A stretch of DNA of 64,000 nt from an uncultured Muribaculum sp. (GCA_910587665.1 CAJUMZ010000001.1:186001-250000); one strand, 5' to 3'. Shown: positions 25,684 through 35,200, counted from the stretch's first letter. Translations and numbers: made by a program. The notes: generated by a model not told the origin, from the sequence alone.

Positions 25684-26697
25684 CTACTTTTTCACCGGGA
25701 GCAATCCGTCAGCCGAATTTGCCGCGATACCCGCCATTTCAGCAGCCTCGGCAAGCACTTCCGACATCGTAGCCTCACTTATCCGCTCATTGAGCAAGTC
25801 GCGATTGCCCTCAAGCTGCGACATCAGCCGGGCCACAGGCTGCCCGGTCTCGCGGGCGAGTTGGGTAAGGGTGTGCATCACCGCCTCCCCTTCCCCGCTG
25901 AGGGTAAACCGGGTAATATCTTTCTTGATCATCGCCTCTATCACTCCGGTAATCGCGCCCACGCTCCATGCGAAGCGGTTGCCACCGGTAGCCACGCTCA
26001 TCTCCACCATCTCCTTGTCATGATAATAGCGCAATCTCGCATTATCACGGTCGATGTTGATAAAGTCATGGACATAGAAGCTTATATTGTTCTTGTAAGC
26101 CACCCCGTCGTCAACGGTGCGGAATATCGTGTCAAGGTCGCGGTTGCGGGTTATCACCATGTCGGCGATCTCGAAATTCTCAAGTATCGCGGGCATCACC
26201 CTGGTTATACGCGGCTCTTTTTCAGGGGCGAATCCCGGCACATAGAGTATTACCGCCTTGCGCTCGGAAGCATGCTTCACGATCTCAAACAGATGGGGGC
26301 GCACACGCGGGTCTATGGCATAGTAGCCGCCGAATATCAGTATATCATCCTTCTCAATGCGCGGCCACACCACGTCGAAACTGTCATCGTTGTTACGCCC
26401 GTAGCGCACTATCTGAGGCACGCCGTCATTGTCGCGGAATATCAACGAGGCGGGGGTCACACCCTCCGTATACCGGTCGATATGGTCGACCGACACATTG
26501 TTGGCTTTAAGCGAATCGACTATTATATCGCCTACACGGTCACGCGCCGTCTCACCGACAAAACTTACCTCCCTTCCTATGCGCCCGAGGTTAGACGCTA
26601 CATTCAGGATAAGACCGCCCGGCGATAAAAGCCGCGGGGCGTCACCGTCAAACAAGATATCGAGCACACACTCGCCTATCGCTATTATCTTTCTCAT
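25684..26697 (-). CDS. PfkB/ribokinase-fold protein lacking the catalytic Asp
   Basis: 337 residues from the ATG at 26697. That start is chosen because MRKIIAIGECVLDILFDG is the canonical PfkB N terminus; an upstream in-frame ATG would run into the neighbouring gene. The fold is recognisable (SPGGLILNVASNLGRIG, FVGETARDRVGD). Where PfkB kinases have [DN]TTGAGD with the catalytic base, this protein has VATGGNRFAWSVGA, so the Asp is missing. It may be a pseudo-kinase or use another residue. It sits 13 bp after a SIS-domain isomerase gene, suggesting a shared sugar-phosphate role. Confidence 0.72.
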   Translation of the reverse strand: MRKIIAIGECVLDILFDGDAPRLLSPGGLILNVASNLGRIGREVSFVGETARDRVGDIIVDSLKANNVSVDHIDRYTEGVTPASLIFRDNDGVPQIVRYGRNNDDSFDVVWPRIEKDDILIFGGYYAIDPRVRPHLFEIVKHASERKAVILYVPGFAPEKEPRITRVMPAILENFEIADMVITRNRDLDTIFRTVDDGVAYKNNISFYVHDFINIDRDNARLRYYHDKEMVEMSVATGGNRFAWSVGAITGVIEAMIKKDITRFTLSGEGEAVMHTLTQLARETGQPVARLMSQLEGNRDLLNERISEATMSEVLAEAAEMAGIAANSADGLLPVKK

Positions 26698-26710
26698 AAC
26701 TTTGATGTTA

Positions 26711-27322
26711 TTATGATTCCTCGCTGCGCGACTTGCTCCCCAGATATCCGCCGTGATGACGCAGCGCATACTCCCGGCGCGTGAATCCCGAAAGCCTCAT
26801 TACATTCACCACAAGCACGTCGCCTATCACAGTCATCATCGTAGTGGAGGTGGTAGGCGTAAGCCCCAGCGGACACACCTCCGGCGAGCCGCCGGTGGAG
26901 AGAGCCACGTCGGCAATAGTAGCAAGCTCGCTGTCAGGATTGCCGGTGATCACGATAAGCGGCAGTCCCGGATAAAGGTTATGAGCGAGGGTTACAAGGT
27001 CGATTATCTCGCGGGTCCTGCCCGAATTGGAGATCAGCAGCATCACGTCATTGGGCTGTATCACGCCAAGGTCGCCGTGTTGCGCCTCGGCGGGATGCAG
27101 GTTGACGGCAGGCGTACCGGTGGAGCAGAATGTAGTGGCGATGTTCATCGCAATCTGCCCCGCCTTTCCCATGCCTGACGTAACCACCTTACCGCCACGT
27201 CGGTGCACATGTTCAAGTATCAGTTCCACTGCCTCGTCATAAGCCGGTGTAACGGGGATATTGGATATGGCGCGGCTCTCGCTGTCGAGTATGTCGCGCA
27301 TGGATCGCTGTATATCGGTCAT
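26711..27322 (-). CDS. SIS-domain sugar-phosphate isomerase (KdsD/GutQ-like, no CBS domains)
   Basis: 203 residues. SIS motifs: VVTSGMGKAGQIAMNIA near residue 45, CSTGTPAVNLHPAEAQHGDLG, and LLISNSGRTREIIDL. This resembles the isomerase domain of arabinose-5-phosphate isomerase, which converts ribulose-5-P to arabinose-5-P for Kdo synthesis. KdsD proteins are about 320-330 residues with two C-terminal CBS domains; here those are absent. CBS-less versions exist, but substrate is uncertain. First gene of the SIS - PfkB - TPR - ribH operon, with a good promoter upstream. Confidence 0.8.
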   Translation of the reverse strand: MTDIQRSMRDILDSESRAISNIPVTPAYDEAVELILEHVHRRGGKVVTSGMGKAGQIAMNIATTFCSTGTPAVNLHPAEAQHGDLGVIQPNDVMLLISNSGRTREIIDLVTLAHNLYPGLPLIVITGNPDSELATIADVALSTGGSPEVCPLGLTPTTSTTMMTVIGDVLVVNVMRLSGFTRREYALRHHGGYLGSKSRSEES

Positions 27323-27347
27323 ATGTTCAGAATCATTTCTTATGACG

Positions 27348-27378
27348 CAAATTTACGAATAAGTAAGGGCAATGCAAA
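27348..27378 (-). promoter_or_regulatory. Promoter of the SIS-PfkB-TPR-ribH operon
   Basis: On the minus strand, TTTG (27378-27375) and TAAATTTG (27355-27348) are separated by 19 bp, a near-ideal Bacteroidota promoter. The predicted transcript starts about 20 nt before the ATG at 27322. Confidence 0.7.
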
Positions 27379-27443
27379 ATATAATTTAAGCAATGCCAAC
27401 AATAAATTGAGCGGTGACGTGTCAAAAAAAACAAGGGAGCGGG

Positions 27444-27698
27444 TTATTCTTCCGGGAGGATTTTTACGTTGCCGCCGGCATTAATGCGGTAGCGCGCCGA
27501 AGTCTTGTCAGCGAGATTAGTCACGCGATACACATAGTCCTCGATATTCACGTTGGCGCGCTCCGAGCCTTCATAGGCGTTGCGGATCGCCTCATCAATC
27601 GTGTGGAAGCCTGAACCTTCGTAGGCGTCAATCTTTTTACCGTCGAAATAAAGCTCGACAAGCACATCATCAGCGGGGTGTAAACGATTTGTTGTCAT
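27444..27698 (-). CDS. Small conserved-looking hypothetical protein
   Basis: 84 residues (MTTNRLHPADDVLVELYFDGKK near the start), acidic, no signal peptide or membrane segment. It has a predicted beta-alpha-beta pattern (VELYFDGKKID, then a helix IDEAIRNAYEG, then VYRVTNL and SARYRIN strands). I do not recognise a family. It lies 46 bp after the ResB-ResC gene, probably as the last gene of that operon, and 121 bp before the next gene. The codon use resembles its neighbours, so it is likely real. Confidence 0.6.
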   Translation of the reverse strand: MTTNRLHPADDVLVELYFDGKKIDAYEGSGFHTIDEAIRNAYEGSERANVNIEDYVYRVTNLADKTSARYRINAGGNVKILPEE

Positions 27699-27744
27699 GG
27701 TCGTAATAGTTTATAGACTATTAACACATCAGACCAGATAAAAG

Positions 27745-29517
27745 TTAGCCGGAGTAGGAGTGAAGCGAGGTCATGGCATTGACGCCGAAATAAGTCATCA
27801 GCACGACAAGGAAGGCAAAAAGCATGTAGGCGTGGAAAGCGCGGGGCGACCGCAGCGGCCTGACACTGTGATGGACTGCAACGGCATACACCAGGAATGT
27901 GACCAGTGCCCAGGTCTCCTTGGGGTCCCATGCCCAGTATCTTCCCCACGACACGTTGGCCCACACCGCCCCGGTGATGATGCCGAGTCCGAGCAGATAC
28001 AGCGCGGGATAAAGCAGCACCCTGTCAAGACGCATCAGCGCTACCACCCGGCAGGGCGAGAAAAATGCTATTAAACTGCATGTCACGGTAAAGGCAAAAA
28101 GTGAATACGCTGCCATCACAAGCGTCACGTGGATGCTCAGCCACGGAGAGGAGAGTACCGGCATAAGTGGCGTCATCACCGGGTCGGAGCCTATGAGGTG
28201 AGCAACAAGAGCTAACGCGCCGGCAATCAGCATTCCTACGGGGAGCAGGAGCGGCGACGAGCGGCGGAACAGCAACAGGAGCGGCAGAAGTATCAGCAGC
28301 AGAAACTGCATCGTCTCCCCGGTCCCCGCAAGGGGGATATGGGAGGCAAGATACCACTCCAAGGCGTAAGCGACCACCTGCACAGCCAATGCCGACCACA
28401 GCAGCACGACGGCAACCCTACCCGCCTTCCGCCACCAAAGGGAGGAAAAAGCCGCGGCTGCGCCAAGAAAAAGCAGCATAAACACAGCCGCAGACAGCGG
28501 CAGACGATTATAAATCAACTCGGCCTCGACCCGCGCGGGCGAAAGCGGCACGATATCATCGCCAAGCGACGCAATCAGCTTGCCCGACAACAGAGCCATG
28601 ACGAGCCCCACTTTTTCATCCACTTCCTCTATCCCTCGGTCAAGCTTGCGGTCTCCGTTGCCGTAGATCGCGCCAAGACGATAGTCGCCGGTCTCGGAAA
28701 ACAGGTCGTCGAGCGACACCCGGTCGCCATCCACTCCGAGACGGTCACGCAACCGGCTATCTTTCACACGTATGGCGCGCTCACTGCGCCACCTCTCAGG
28801 ATAAAGCAGCCATGACGCGATAAATTGCTCTGCCGACAGTTCCCTGTAAGTAGATTTTCCGGTAATTTTTATTGTAAAATCGCGGGCAAGCGAATTAAAT
28901 GTCATTACCTTGCCATTGTAAACTACCTGCTTGCGAGCAAGCGAATCGGCTTGCTGACGCGGCACACCGGCGATAGTCTCCGCAGCCTCGATGCCGAGTC
29001 CGGAAGCCGCGACAATCACCCCCACGGCGGCAAGACGCCTCAGCCCCCTGCGAAAACCTGACCAGCGCGACAGCAGCAGCCAAAATCCCGCCACGGCAAA
29101 CAACGCGTAGCCCGTGTAAGTGACCGCGATCCCGACCGGATCACGGTTGACGCCGAGCACCGTGCGCCCCGCGCCGTCATACGACATCTGGCAGAGGCGA
29201 TAGCCCCTCTCCGACACTATATTGTTGACCGAGACGACCCTCTCTTTCCCGTCGATGCGGATAACGCTAACAAAATCTCTCGGCACCTCCCCGCCGGGGT
29301 AATAATCAATCCTGAAACTGTCAAGCGACAGACTGAACGGGAACTCCCGCTCCGCTCCGTCGACCGAGCGGTAGGCCGTCACTGACTCTCCAGGTCCGAG
29401 CACCACCTGCCCGCGGTCGCCCGTAAGCCATGTGATCACACCCCCGGCGACAATGACAGCAAGGGCCGCGTGGAGCAGCCACGCCGGCTTAGAAAGGCGC
29501 ATAGTCATTGCCGGCAA
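27745..29517 (-). CDS. Fused ResB-ResC (CcsB-CcsA) cytochrome c synthase protein
   Basis: 590 residues. The N-terminal ~200 hold a membrane helix, a periplasmic ResB-like part (DFVSVIRIDGKERVVSVNN, YRLCQMSYD) and another helix pair. The C-terminal ~260 residues are multi-helix CcsA with the tryptophan-rich haem-handling motif WGRYWAWDPKETWAL. System II haem lyases attach haem to CXXCH motifs in the periplasm; the two halves are commonly fused in Bacteroidota. Its substrates are likely the CXXCH proteins of the same operon (30649-31350 and 32613-34049). It overlaps the Rid-family gene by 29 bp. Confidence 0.88.
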   Translation of the reverse strand: MPAMTMRLSKPAWLLHAALAVIVAGGVITWLTGDRGQVVLGPGESVTAYRSVDGAEREFPFSLSLDSFRIDYYPGGEVPRDFVSVIRIDGKERVVSVNNIVSERGYRLCQMSYDGAGRTVLGVNRDPVGIAVTYTGYALFAVAGFWLLLSRWSGFRRGLRRLAAVGVIVAASGLGIEAAETIAGVPRQQADSLARKQVVYNGKVMTFNSLARDFTIKITGKSTYRELSAEQFIASWLLYPERWRSERAIRVKDSRLRDRLGVDGDRVSLDDLFSETGDYRLGAIYGNGDRKLDRGIEEVDEKVGLVMALLSGKLIASLGDDIVPLSPARVEAELIYNRLPLSAAVFMLLFLGAAAAFSSLWWRKAGRVAVVLLWSALAVQVVAYALEWYLASHIPLAGTGETMQFLLLILLPLLLLFRRSSPLLLPVGMLIAGALALVAHLIGSDPVMTPLMPVLSSPWLSIHVTLVMAAYSLFAFTVTCSLIAFFSPCRVVALMRLDRVLLYPALYLLGLGIITGAVWANVSWGRYWAWDPKETWALVTFLVYAVAVHHSVRPLRSPRAFHAYMLFAFLVVLMTYFGVNAMTSLHSYSG

Positions 29518-30616
29518 GGGGTCGCACAGCCATGCACTCCATCTCGATCAGCCACTCCGGGCGGCACACCGGCGCAAGCACAATCACGCGCGGCACTCCT
29601 GGGAAACGCTCCTCAAACATCCGGTTGACCACCGCGTAGTCGGCTATATCGCGAAGATACACAATCATGTGGCACACGTCATTCCATCCGCTCTCAGCCT
29701 CGGCAAGCAGCGCGCCGACATTCTCCCACATCCTGCGCGCCTGCGCCCTGACATCGCCCTTGTTCACCACCTCGCCGCGGTTGTTGATGCTCGCGGTACC
29801 GGAGATAAACACATGACGCCGGTCGCCGTAGTCAACACACGCGCCGCGCTCAAACGCCACGCCATACTCATACGTCGGGTTAAGGTATTCCCGCGCATAG
29901 AGATAGTGCATCTGCCCCGCGGCGATCCCCTTGACGGCATAAGTGTCCATCTCGACGGTGACACGCGGGTCAGGATGACTTCCCCCGATGCCCGTGCTGG
30001 CGATGAAATGGGTGTCGGCGGTAAGGTTGTTGGTCGAAAACATCTCGTTCCTCCCCTTCACCATACCGGCATAATTCACGTCGACGTCATGCACGAAAAA
30101 CCATGTGCGCACACAGTTGTCGGCAATCGAGCACCCCTCGTCTTCAAGCCGCAGGGCGTAGTCGCAGAGCAGCGCACGGGTGGCTACCTCCGAGCGCACA
30201 TCGGGCGTGCACGCACTCCCCTGCCAGAAATGAGTGTAGACGCCGTGATGCACAGAGAAAAGCCCGTTGTACAGGTTGTTGACCGCGACACCCTCCTGAA
30301 GATAGGCCCATAGCGCCACCTTGGTGCCGTCGAGTGGCGACTGCTCCACGATCGACACCGCACACTCCTCCTCTCTCGGGAGCTGAGGCTGCTGATTGGC
30401 GGCGTCGCTCAGGAAATAACGCTTGAACACCGGCACCACCCGCTCTCCAAGTCTCTCGCGCAGGTGCTCATAGGCGGCGGTCACAGTGGCGAGCTGCACG
30501 TCAAACGGCTCCCCCGGGGCGGTCGAGCGTATTATCGCATGATATTCCGAAGCGCCGCTTCCCTGCATTGACACCGACACTGTCGTGGCGACGTCGTTAT
30601 TATAATATGTAGTCAT
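29489..30616 (-). CDS. Rid (YjgF/YER057c/UK114) family protein, extended
   Basis: 375 residues from the ATG at 30616, which has AAAGGAAA directly upstream; the alternative ATG at 30652 overlaps the upstream stop as ATGA. The C-terminal ~130 residues are a Rid domain (RRHVFISGTASINNRGEVV, ARRMWENVGALLAEAESGWNDVCHMIVYLRD). The N-terminal half looks like a divergent Rid repeat. Rid proteins deaminate reactive enamines/imines or act as unknown hydrolases. Its place between a cytochrome lipoprotein and ResB-ResC is unusual and gives no direct hint of substrate. No signal peptide, so cytoplasmic. Confidence 0.75.
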   Translation of the reverse strand: MTTYYNNDVATTVSVSMQGSGASEYHAIIRSTAPGEPFDVQLATVTAAYEHLRERLGERVVPVFKRYFLSDAANQQPQLPREEECAVSIVEQSPLDGTKVALWAYLQEGVAVNNLYNGLFSVHHGVYTHFWQGSACTPDVRSEVATRALLCDYALRLEDEGCSIADNCVRTWFFVHDVDVNYAGMVKGRNEMFSTNNLTADTHFIASTGIGGSHPDPRVTVEMDTYAVKGIAAGQMHYLYAREYLNPTYEYGVAFERGACVDYGDRRHVFISGTASINNRGEVVNKGDVRAQARRMWENVGALLAEAESGWNDVCHMIVYLRDIADYAVVNRMFEERFPGVPRVIVLAPVCRPEWLIEMECMAVRPLAGNDYAPF

Positions 30617-30648
30617 TTTCCTTTGTATTTCTTTGAGTAACATGGCTG

Positions 30649-31350
30649 TCATTTTTTCGCACCTCCGCCGATCCAGTTTTTCACAAGGTCGACCGAAGTA
30701 GTATTTGTGATAATTGTATGATGGTGGTAAGCCCATCTTTCCGACAATCCGGTCGCGAGAGCGAGCCACAGCACACTTGCCGACGGATCTCCCGGCGCAA
30801 CGCGCATTTTATCGGACGACTTCACCGAAGCGGCGTTGACAAGTCCCGCATAGCTTTCAAGGGAGGTAAGGTTAAGCTGCGCCGCCGAATGGTTGCTTCC
30901 GCCGTGACACTGCACACACGCAGCATCAAACACCGCCGTCTGTATCGCGTCATACATCCCGGCATTGACCTTACCCACATCAAAATGTATGTGCCCGTCG
31001 CTACCCTTTACAGCCTCCGTGGAGGCAAAGGTGGCGACACGCTTGCGCAGGCGGTTGATGACACACAGCTCTATCGCGGTGATATCGCCCGTAATGCCAC
31101 CCATCTCCAATCCGGTGCCGGAGACAGGCTTTGACACCTCGGCATAGTCGCTGTCGCTAAATCCGGCAACTACCACCGCATAATCGCCGGTCCAAGTGTC
31201 AATCCCCGTCACGTCGCCGCTGAACATTACCGTCGCGGCGCCCTCGCTACCGGCATCCGACGCCAGGTCATCATATATCTTCCCGTCGTCACATGCAGTG
31301 GCGGCAGTCAACATCAGCACCGGCAAAATAATTTTCCAATACTCTCCCAT
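30649..31350 (-). CDS. c-type cytochrome lipoprotein
   Basis: 233 residues from the ATG at 31350 (MGEYWKIILPVLMLTAATAC), chosen because it yields a lipoprotein signal peptide whose lipobox ends TAAC. A longer frame upstream overlaps the porin gene. One haem site, ACVQCHGG, lies near residue 144, followed by LTSLESYAGLVN and MRVAPGDPSASVLWL, typical of single-haem cytochrome domains with a distal Met. Probably anchored on the inner face of the outer membrane, passing electrons with the di-heme oxidoreductase of this operon. Starts 4 bp after the porin stop. Confidence 0.82.
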   Translation of the reverse strand: MGEYWKIILPVLMLTAATACDDGKIYDDLASDAGSEGAATVMFSGDVTGIDTWTGDYAVVVAGFSDSDYAEVSKPVSGTGLEMGGITGDITAIELCVINRLRKRVATFASTEAVKGSDGHIHFDVGKVNAGMYDAIQTAVFDAACVQCHGGSNHSAAQLNLTSLESYAGLVNAASVKSSDKMRVAPGDPSASVLWLALATGLSERWAYHHHTIITNTTSVDLVKNWIGGGAKK

Positions 31351-31354
31351 GGCG

Positions 31355-32578
31355 TCAGAATGTATATTGAAGGAGAACTGTCGCGGAGTGCATCGCAAGA
31401 CCGAGGTCGTCATTGTCACGGTCAAGCTGCGTGGCATGACCCGTGCGCCCCATGTATTGATACATAGCCTGCAATTTCAGGCTCGCCCCCATGAAAAAAT
31501 AGTTGACTCCGACGGCAGGCATGTTGAGAAGACCGCCGCGATCCAGGCCGTTCCTGTCAAGCAGGTCGTAACGGAATGCGCCCTGCAGGCGGTCGGTTAT
31601 GAAATATCCCGCCTGAACGTATCCGCCGAGATAGCTGTAAGACTCATGTATCTTCTGCCGCTTGGTAAAGCCCACTCTCATATAGTATGCCTCGGCACCG
31701 AGATACCAGCGGTTTTTAATCCAGGCAAACTCCGCCCCTGCGCGGAAATCGTTGGTGCTCTCGTTTTCGCTCTCGACATTGATCGACGCCGACACTCCGA
31801 CAAGCATCTTGTCAAGGTTGAGCTGACGCGGATTGCCCTGTGTGGCGGGCATCACTCCCTTTGGCTGATAGGTAAATCGCCCCGAGTATAGCAGCGAGGG
31901 TATATGCCAGTCGTCGCTGAATGTCTTTGTAGCGGTATTGACCGAAGCCCCGGTACCGTTAAACACCCCTGCCTGATAGCCCCATTTCCCGCGAATCATG
32001 CCGTGCAGCTCCACTCCGAGGTCAAAGCCTGTGCCGATATGCGGCGTGACGGCGTTGAGCGAGTGGGGCATTATGACCGAAGCGGTAAGCGACACCGGCA
32101 AGGAGGGGAAAAGGGTCTCCCCGAGTGTCGTCAGGTAAGCATGGGAGAAAGGTGTCTTGAACTTGCCTATCCTCACCGCAAACTGGTCCTTCACCTTTAC
32201 ATCGGCCCACGCCTGCTGTAACAGGTTGCCTCCCGAAGCGGCGGCGTTGAGCGACAGGTTGTAGGTGACGATGCCGAATGCCTTGCCCGTGAAGCCGAGT
32301 ACGGCGTAAGGGATTGCAAAACCGCTGTTTGCCACATTGTCCTGATTGTAGGCGGGGTCAAGCCCCTCGCTGTCATAATAATTGAAGTTTGCCGATGTCT
32401 GGGCGAGAAGATATGGCTTAAACACAAAATCGCCATTGCGGGTGCTCCATGAGAATCCGTCGCGCCCTGCAAGTGACACGACACCATTCTCCGTATCGGC
32501 CTCATATTGAGCCGACGCTGCAACCGGAAGTAGCGAAACCATCAATATTGCTGATAAGGTTGATTTTATTATTGACAT
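31355..32578 (-). CDS. Outer-membrane porin (phosphate-selective porin O/P-like)
   Basis: 407 residues with signal peptide ending AASAQ. The sequence is a run of alternating amphipathic strands ending in an aromatic residue (VLLQYTF), a hallmark of outer-membrane beta-barrels. FKTPFSHAYLTTLGETLF resembles the constriction region of O/P-type porins. In this operon it may admit a metal complex or small anion. It lies between the di-heme oxidoreductase gene (34-bp gap) and the cytochrome lipoprotein gene (4-bp gap). Confidence 0.8.
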   Translation of the reverse strand: MSIIKSTLSAILMVSLLPVAASAQYEADTENGVVSLAGRDGFSWSTRNGDFVFKPYLLAQTSANFNYYDSEGLDPAYNQDNVANSGFAIPYAVLGFTGKAFGIVTYNLSLNAAASGGNLLQQAWADVKVKDQFAVRIGKFKTPFSHAYLTTLGETLFPSLPVSLTASVIMPHSLNAVTPHIGTGFDLGVELHGMIRGKWGYQAGVFNGTGASVNTATKTFSDDWHIPSLLYSGRFTYQPKGVMPATQGNPRQLNLDKMLVGVSASINVESENESTNDFRAGAEFAWIKNRWYLGAEAYYMRVGFTKRQKIHESYSYLGGYVQAGYFITDRLQGAFRYDLLDRNGLDRGGLLNMPAVGVNYFFMGASLKLQAMYQYMGRTGHATQLDRDNDDLGLAMHSATVLLQYTF

Positions 32579-32612
32579 AACAAAGATAGTGAATAATATT
32601 GAATTTTAGAGG

Positions 32613-34049
32613 TCATAATGATTTTAGAAATGCCACAAGTGCGTCGCGGTCGGCTTTGGTCATCTTGCGGAAGAGATTTTTCGAAGCCTCACCCTCTCCG
32701 CCATGCCACATGATAGCCTCGGTGAAATTGCGCGCACGACCGTCATGGAGGAAATAGGTGTGTCCGTTGACCTTTTCCTGCAAGCCGATGCCCCAGAGCG
32801 GGGTCGTACGCCACTCATTACCCTGCGCCAGTCCCGACACATAATTGTCGTTTAGCCCGACACCCATTATCTCAGAGCCCATATCATGCAGAAGGAAGTC
32901 GGAATAGGGATGGATCGTCTGGTTGCCGAGCCAAGGCAGCTGGGTGCCGTTGAGCAGGGTCGAGCCACGCGGGCGCGTGTGGAGCGTGGTCACATGGCAG
33001 AGGTGGCATTTCGCCTCGTAAAACATCCGTTCGCCACGCCTTACCTCAGGGTCATCCACATTACGGCGCGCGGGCACACCGAGCGACTGTAGGTAGAAAT
33101 CCACATTTTCCATCTCCTCGGTCGACACGTCGAGCTTGTCGTAGAGCAGCCCCATCATCGAGCCTTGCGACATCTGCAATTGTCCACGGCATATCTCCTC
33201 CGGATACCGGCTGTTGGTCACGCCCATGTCGCTCGAGAAGCCGAGTTCCACGGTAAGGTCGGCGTGCTGGGCCTTGTTGCCGGAAAGGCCAAGCGACCTT
33301 ACGCCCCGCTCCGTGATATAGTTGCACCGGCCTGAGATACCCAACTCCGGATAATTGCTCTTTGCGGCAAGAGCCTCTATCTCGGCAGGATCGAGCGACA
33401 TCATCTGCCCCATGCCGACATGGCGCAGCGGGATGCGCACCGTGCAGAACAGGTCGCCGGGGTCGACCGCGTCGGCATACCAGTCGGTGATCGTATAGGA
33501 TGGGCAGGCAAGCTCATATGGCTCGCCGTCGGGAAACGTAAACGACTCGTAGCGCCAGTCGACTTTCAGCTTTCCCTCGGCGTCGACGCCGTAGATCGAC
33601 TGGTCGTGGAGCACCCTGCCGTAATCCTTGAAAAACGCCCCGTTTTTGCGGGTCACATACACGAGCATCGCCGAGAAGCCGTAGTTTCCGGAACCCCCGT
33701 CGGCCCAGAGCGCGGGCTTGGTGCGCCCGGCGTTGCTGTGACAGCTTCCGCAGGAATACCCGGCATATACCGGACCGAGACCGCCACCGTAGCCGTTGGA
33801 TGATGTACGCATATCGTCATACAGCTTGTCGCCACGAAAAAAGCGGGTGGAGTTGGCTCCGCTCACCCAGTCGGCTTGGGTATCAAATGCCTTCGACGAG
33901 TTGAGAAATATGGTTGAGGTACCTGCCGACAGGGCATACCCTTGCGGCACCTCCACATCAAGCACGTCGAGACCCTCCGTGTCACATGACACGAGAGGGC
34001 CTGCGGCTACTGTAATGAATAATGCTATATATAAATGTGTAGGTTTCAT
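32613..34049 (-). CDS. Di-heme oxidoreductase / putative peroxidase (DUF1111) lipoprotein
   Basis: 478 residues; the signal peptide ends VSC, so it is probably lipidated. Two haem-binding motifs are visible: CGSCHSNAG near residue 97 and CHLCHVTTLHTRPRGS near residue 345. The C terminus has the family signature FLHDGRARNFTEAIMWHGGEGE. DUF1111 di-heme proteins resemble bacterial cytochrome c peroxidases and often sit beside imelysins in Bacteroidota. The upstream imelysin stop overlaps its ATG by 4 bases. Likely electron-transfer or peroxidase partner in periplasmic metal redox chemistry. Confidence 0.88.
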   Translation of the reverse strand: MKPTHLYIALFITVAAGPLVSCDTEGLDVLDVEVPQGYALSAGTSTIFLNSSKAFDTQADWVSGANSTRFFRGDKLYDDMRTSSNGYGGGLGPVYAGYSCGSCHSNAGRTKPALWADGGSGNYGFSAMLVYVTRKNGAFFKDYGRVLHDQSIYGVDAEGKLKVDWRYESFTFPDGEPYELACPSYTITDWYADAVDPGDLFCTVRIPLRHVGMGQMMSLDPAEIEALAAKSNYPELGISGRCNYITERGVRSLGLSGNKAQHADLTVELGFSSDMGVTNSRYPEEICRGQLQMSQGSMMGLLYDKLDVSTEEMENVDFYLQSLGVPARRNVDDPEVRRGERMFYEAKCHLCHVTTLHTRPRGSTLLNGTQLPWLGNQTIHPYSDFLLHDMGSEIMGVGLNDNYVSGLAQGNEWRTTPLWGIGLQEKVNGHTYFLHDGRARNFTEAIMWHGGEGEASKNLFRKMTKADRDALVAFLKSL

Positions 34050-35200
34050 TTCACTGTTCTTGCCTTGCCGTCTTTAAAAAGAAGGAACTCAAGGGTGTGG
34101 AAGCCCCGGACATTCTGCGCGCTCTCCACCGTGACATCATCGTCGCCGTCGCCCCACACAAGGTCATCGAGGTTGCCCGACGTGAGATGGTTGACGATGG
34201 CATCCTGGTCGAGAGGCCAGCTGTCCATGTTGGGGTCAAGGCCGAGCGCGTCGACCGGACCGAAGAGAAACGCCTCGCTCATTTCCCACGGGCCACGCGC
34301 GTCAAGCCATGCCTCGCATGCCGCCTCAAAAGCAGCGTCGGTGCGCTTCTCGCCGAGGTCGCGCACTGCGGCAAGGAGAGCTGCATTTTTATCGCGCAGG
34401 TCGATATAGGTAGGAAGTATCACATAGTCGACGTAATCATTGACGATGGCGTCGAGCTTGCCGTCGTGACCTGAGAGAGTATTGAAGAATGATTTCAGAT
34501 CCTTGTCAAAAACCTCCTCAAGGGCGGCGCAGGCATCCATTGCCTCGCGCGCTTCCTGCGAATTTATATTGTTGCGGAATGGTGAGGGAATGGCAAGTAT
34601 CGCAGAGGCGGCTCCGTCAATCGCAGCATTGACTTTTGCATCAAGAGCGGGGTCGATGCTCTTCACAAGAGCCGACATGGAGTGGTCGCCGCTCTTGCCA
34701 TTGTAAGTACAGGCATAGGAATTGCGTATTGAGGCGATATTATTGGCATAATCCTCACGTGAGTGCCAGCTGTACCACGACTCGACGGCGTATAACGCCT
34801 CCTCATGCTTTCCGCTCATGTACAGATTATAGGGGTCGCCTATTTTTGCATTGCCCACCTCGTCGGCAATCGAGCTGCAGCCGTCAAGTATCTCCTCGAT
34901 GCAGTTGATCGCGCTGGCATAGGTGGAATTGTTGTGGCGACGGAAAGTCTCGGCATAGGACTCACCCCCGTTATAGGACACATTCCATGCCTCATACAGG
35001 CTGTTGGCGTCATCGACAAGAAGCTTTGCCACTCGGCTGGAGTAGTTGTGCCATGCGTTGGCATTGGCTGTCGAGTAGTCGAGATTCTTTGTATCGGCTG
35101 TATCGCCGGAATTTTCATTTTTCGGGTCGTCGCTGCTGCAGGCGACCATGGCGCAGCACATTGCAAGGGCTGCGATTGTTGAGTAAAAATTCTTTTTCAT
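34046..35200 (-). CDS. Imelysin-family (M75) lipoprotein
   Basis: 384 residues, lipoprotein signal MKKNFYSTIAALAMCCAMVAC. Helical four-helix-bundle architecture. The signature GxHxxE occurs as GFHTLEFLLF near the C terminus (about residue 370). Imelysins (EfeO-M75, IrpA, algal ICMP-like) are linked to iron acquisition; protease activity is doubtful. Position between a porin and the di-heme oxidoreductase fits an iron-handling complex at the outer membrane. Confidence 0.87.
   Translation of the reverse strand: MKKNFYSTIAALAMCCAMVACSSDDPKNENSGDTADTKNLDYSTANANAWHNYSSRVAKLLVDDANSLYEAWNVSYNGGESYAETFRRHNNSTYASAINCIEEILDGCSSIADEVGNAKIGDPYNLYMSGKHEEALYAVESWYSWHSREDYANNIASIRNSYACTYNGKSGDHSMSALVKSIDPALDAKVNAAIDGAASAILAIPSPFRNNINSQEAREAMDACAALEEVFDKDLKSFFNTLSGHDGKLDAIVNDYVDYVILPTYIDLRDKNAALLAAVRDLGEKRTDAAFEAACEAWLDARGPWEMSEAFLFGPVDALGLDPNMDSWPLDQDAIVNHLTSGNLDDLVWGDGDDDVTVESAQNVRGFHTLEFLLFKDGKARTVK

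Noticed and set aside
25570..26628. 352-codon plus-strand open frame opposite the PfkB-like and TPR-like genes
   Set aside because: It spans two well-supported minus-strand genes and its translation lacks any domain pattern.
32581..32588. CAAAGATA as a promoter (-7 TATCTTTG on minus) for the porin gene at 31355-32578
   Set aside because: It ends only 2 bp from the start codon, which would put the transcription start inside the gene; the porin is more likely read from the upstream operon promoter.
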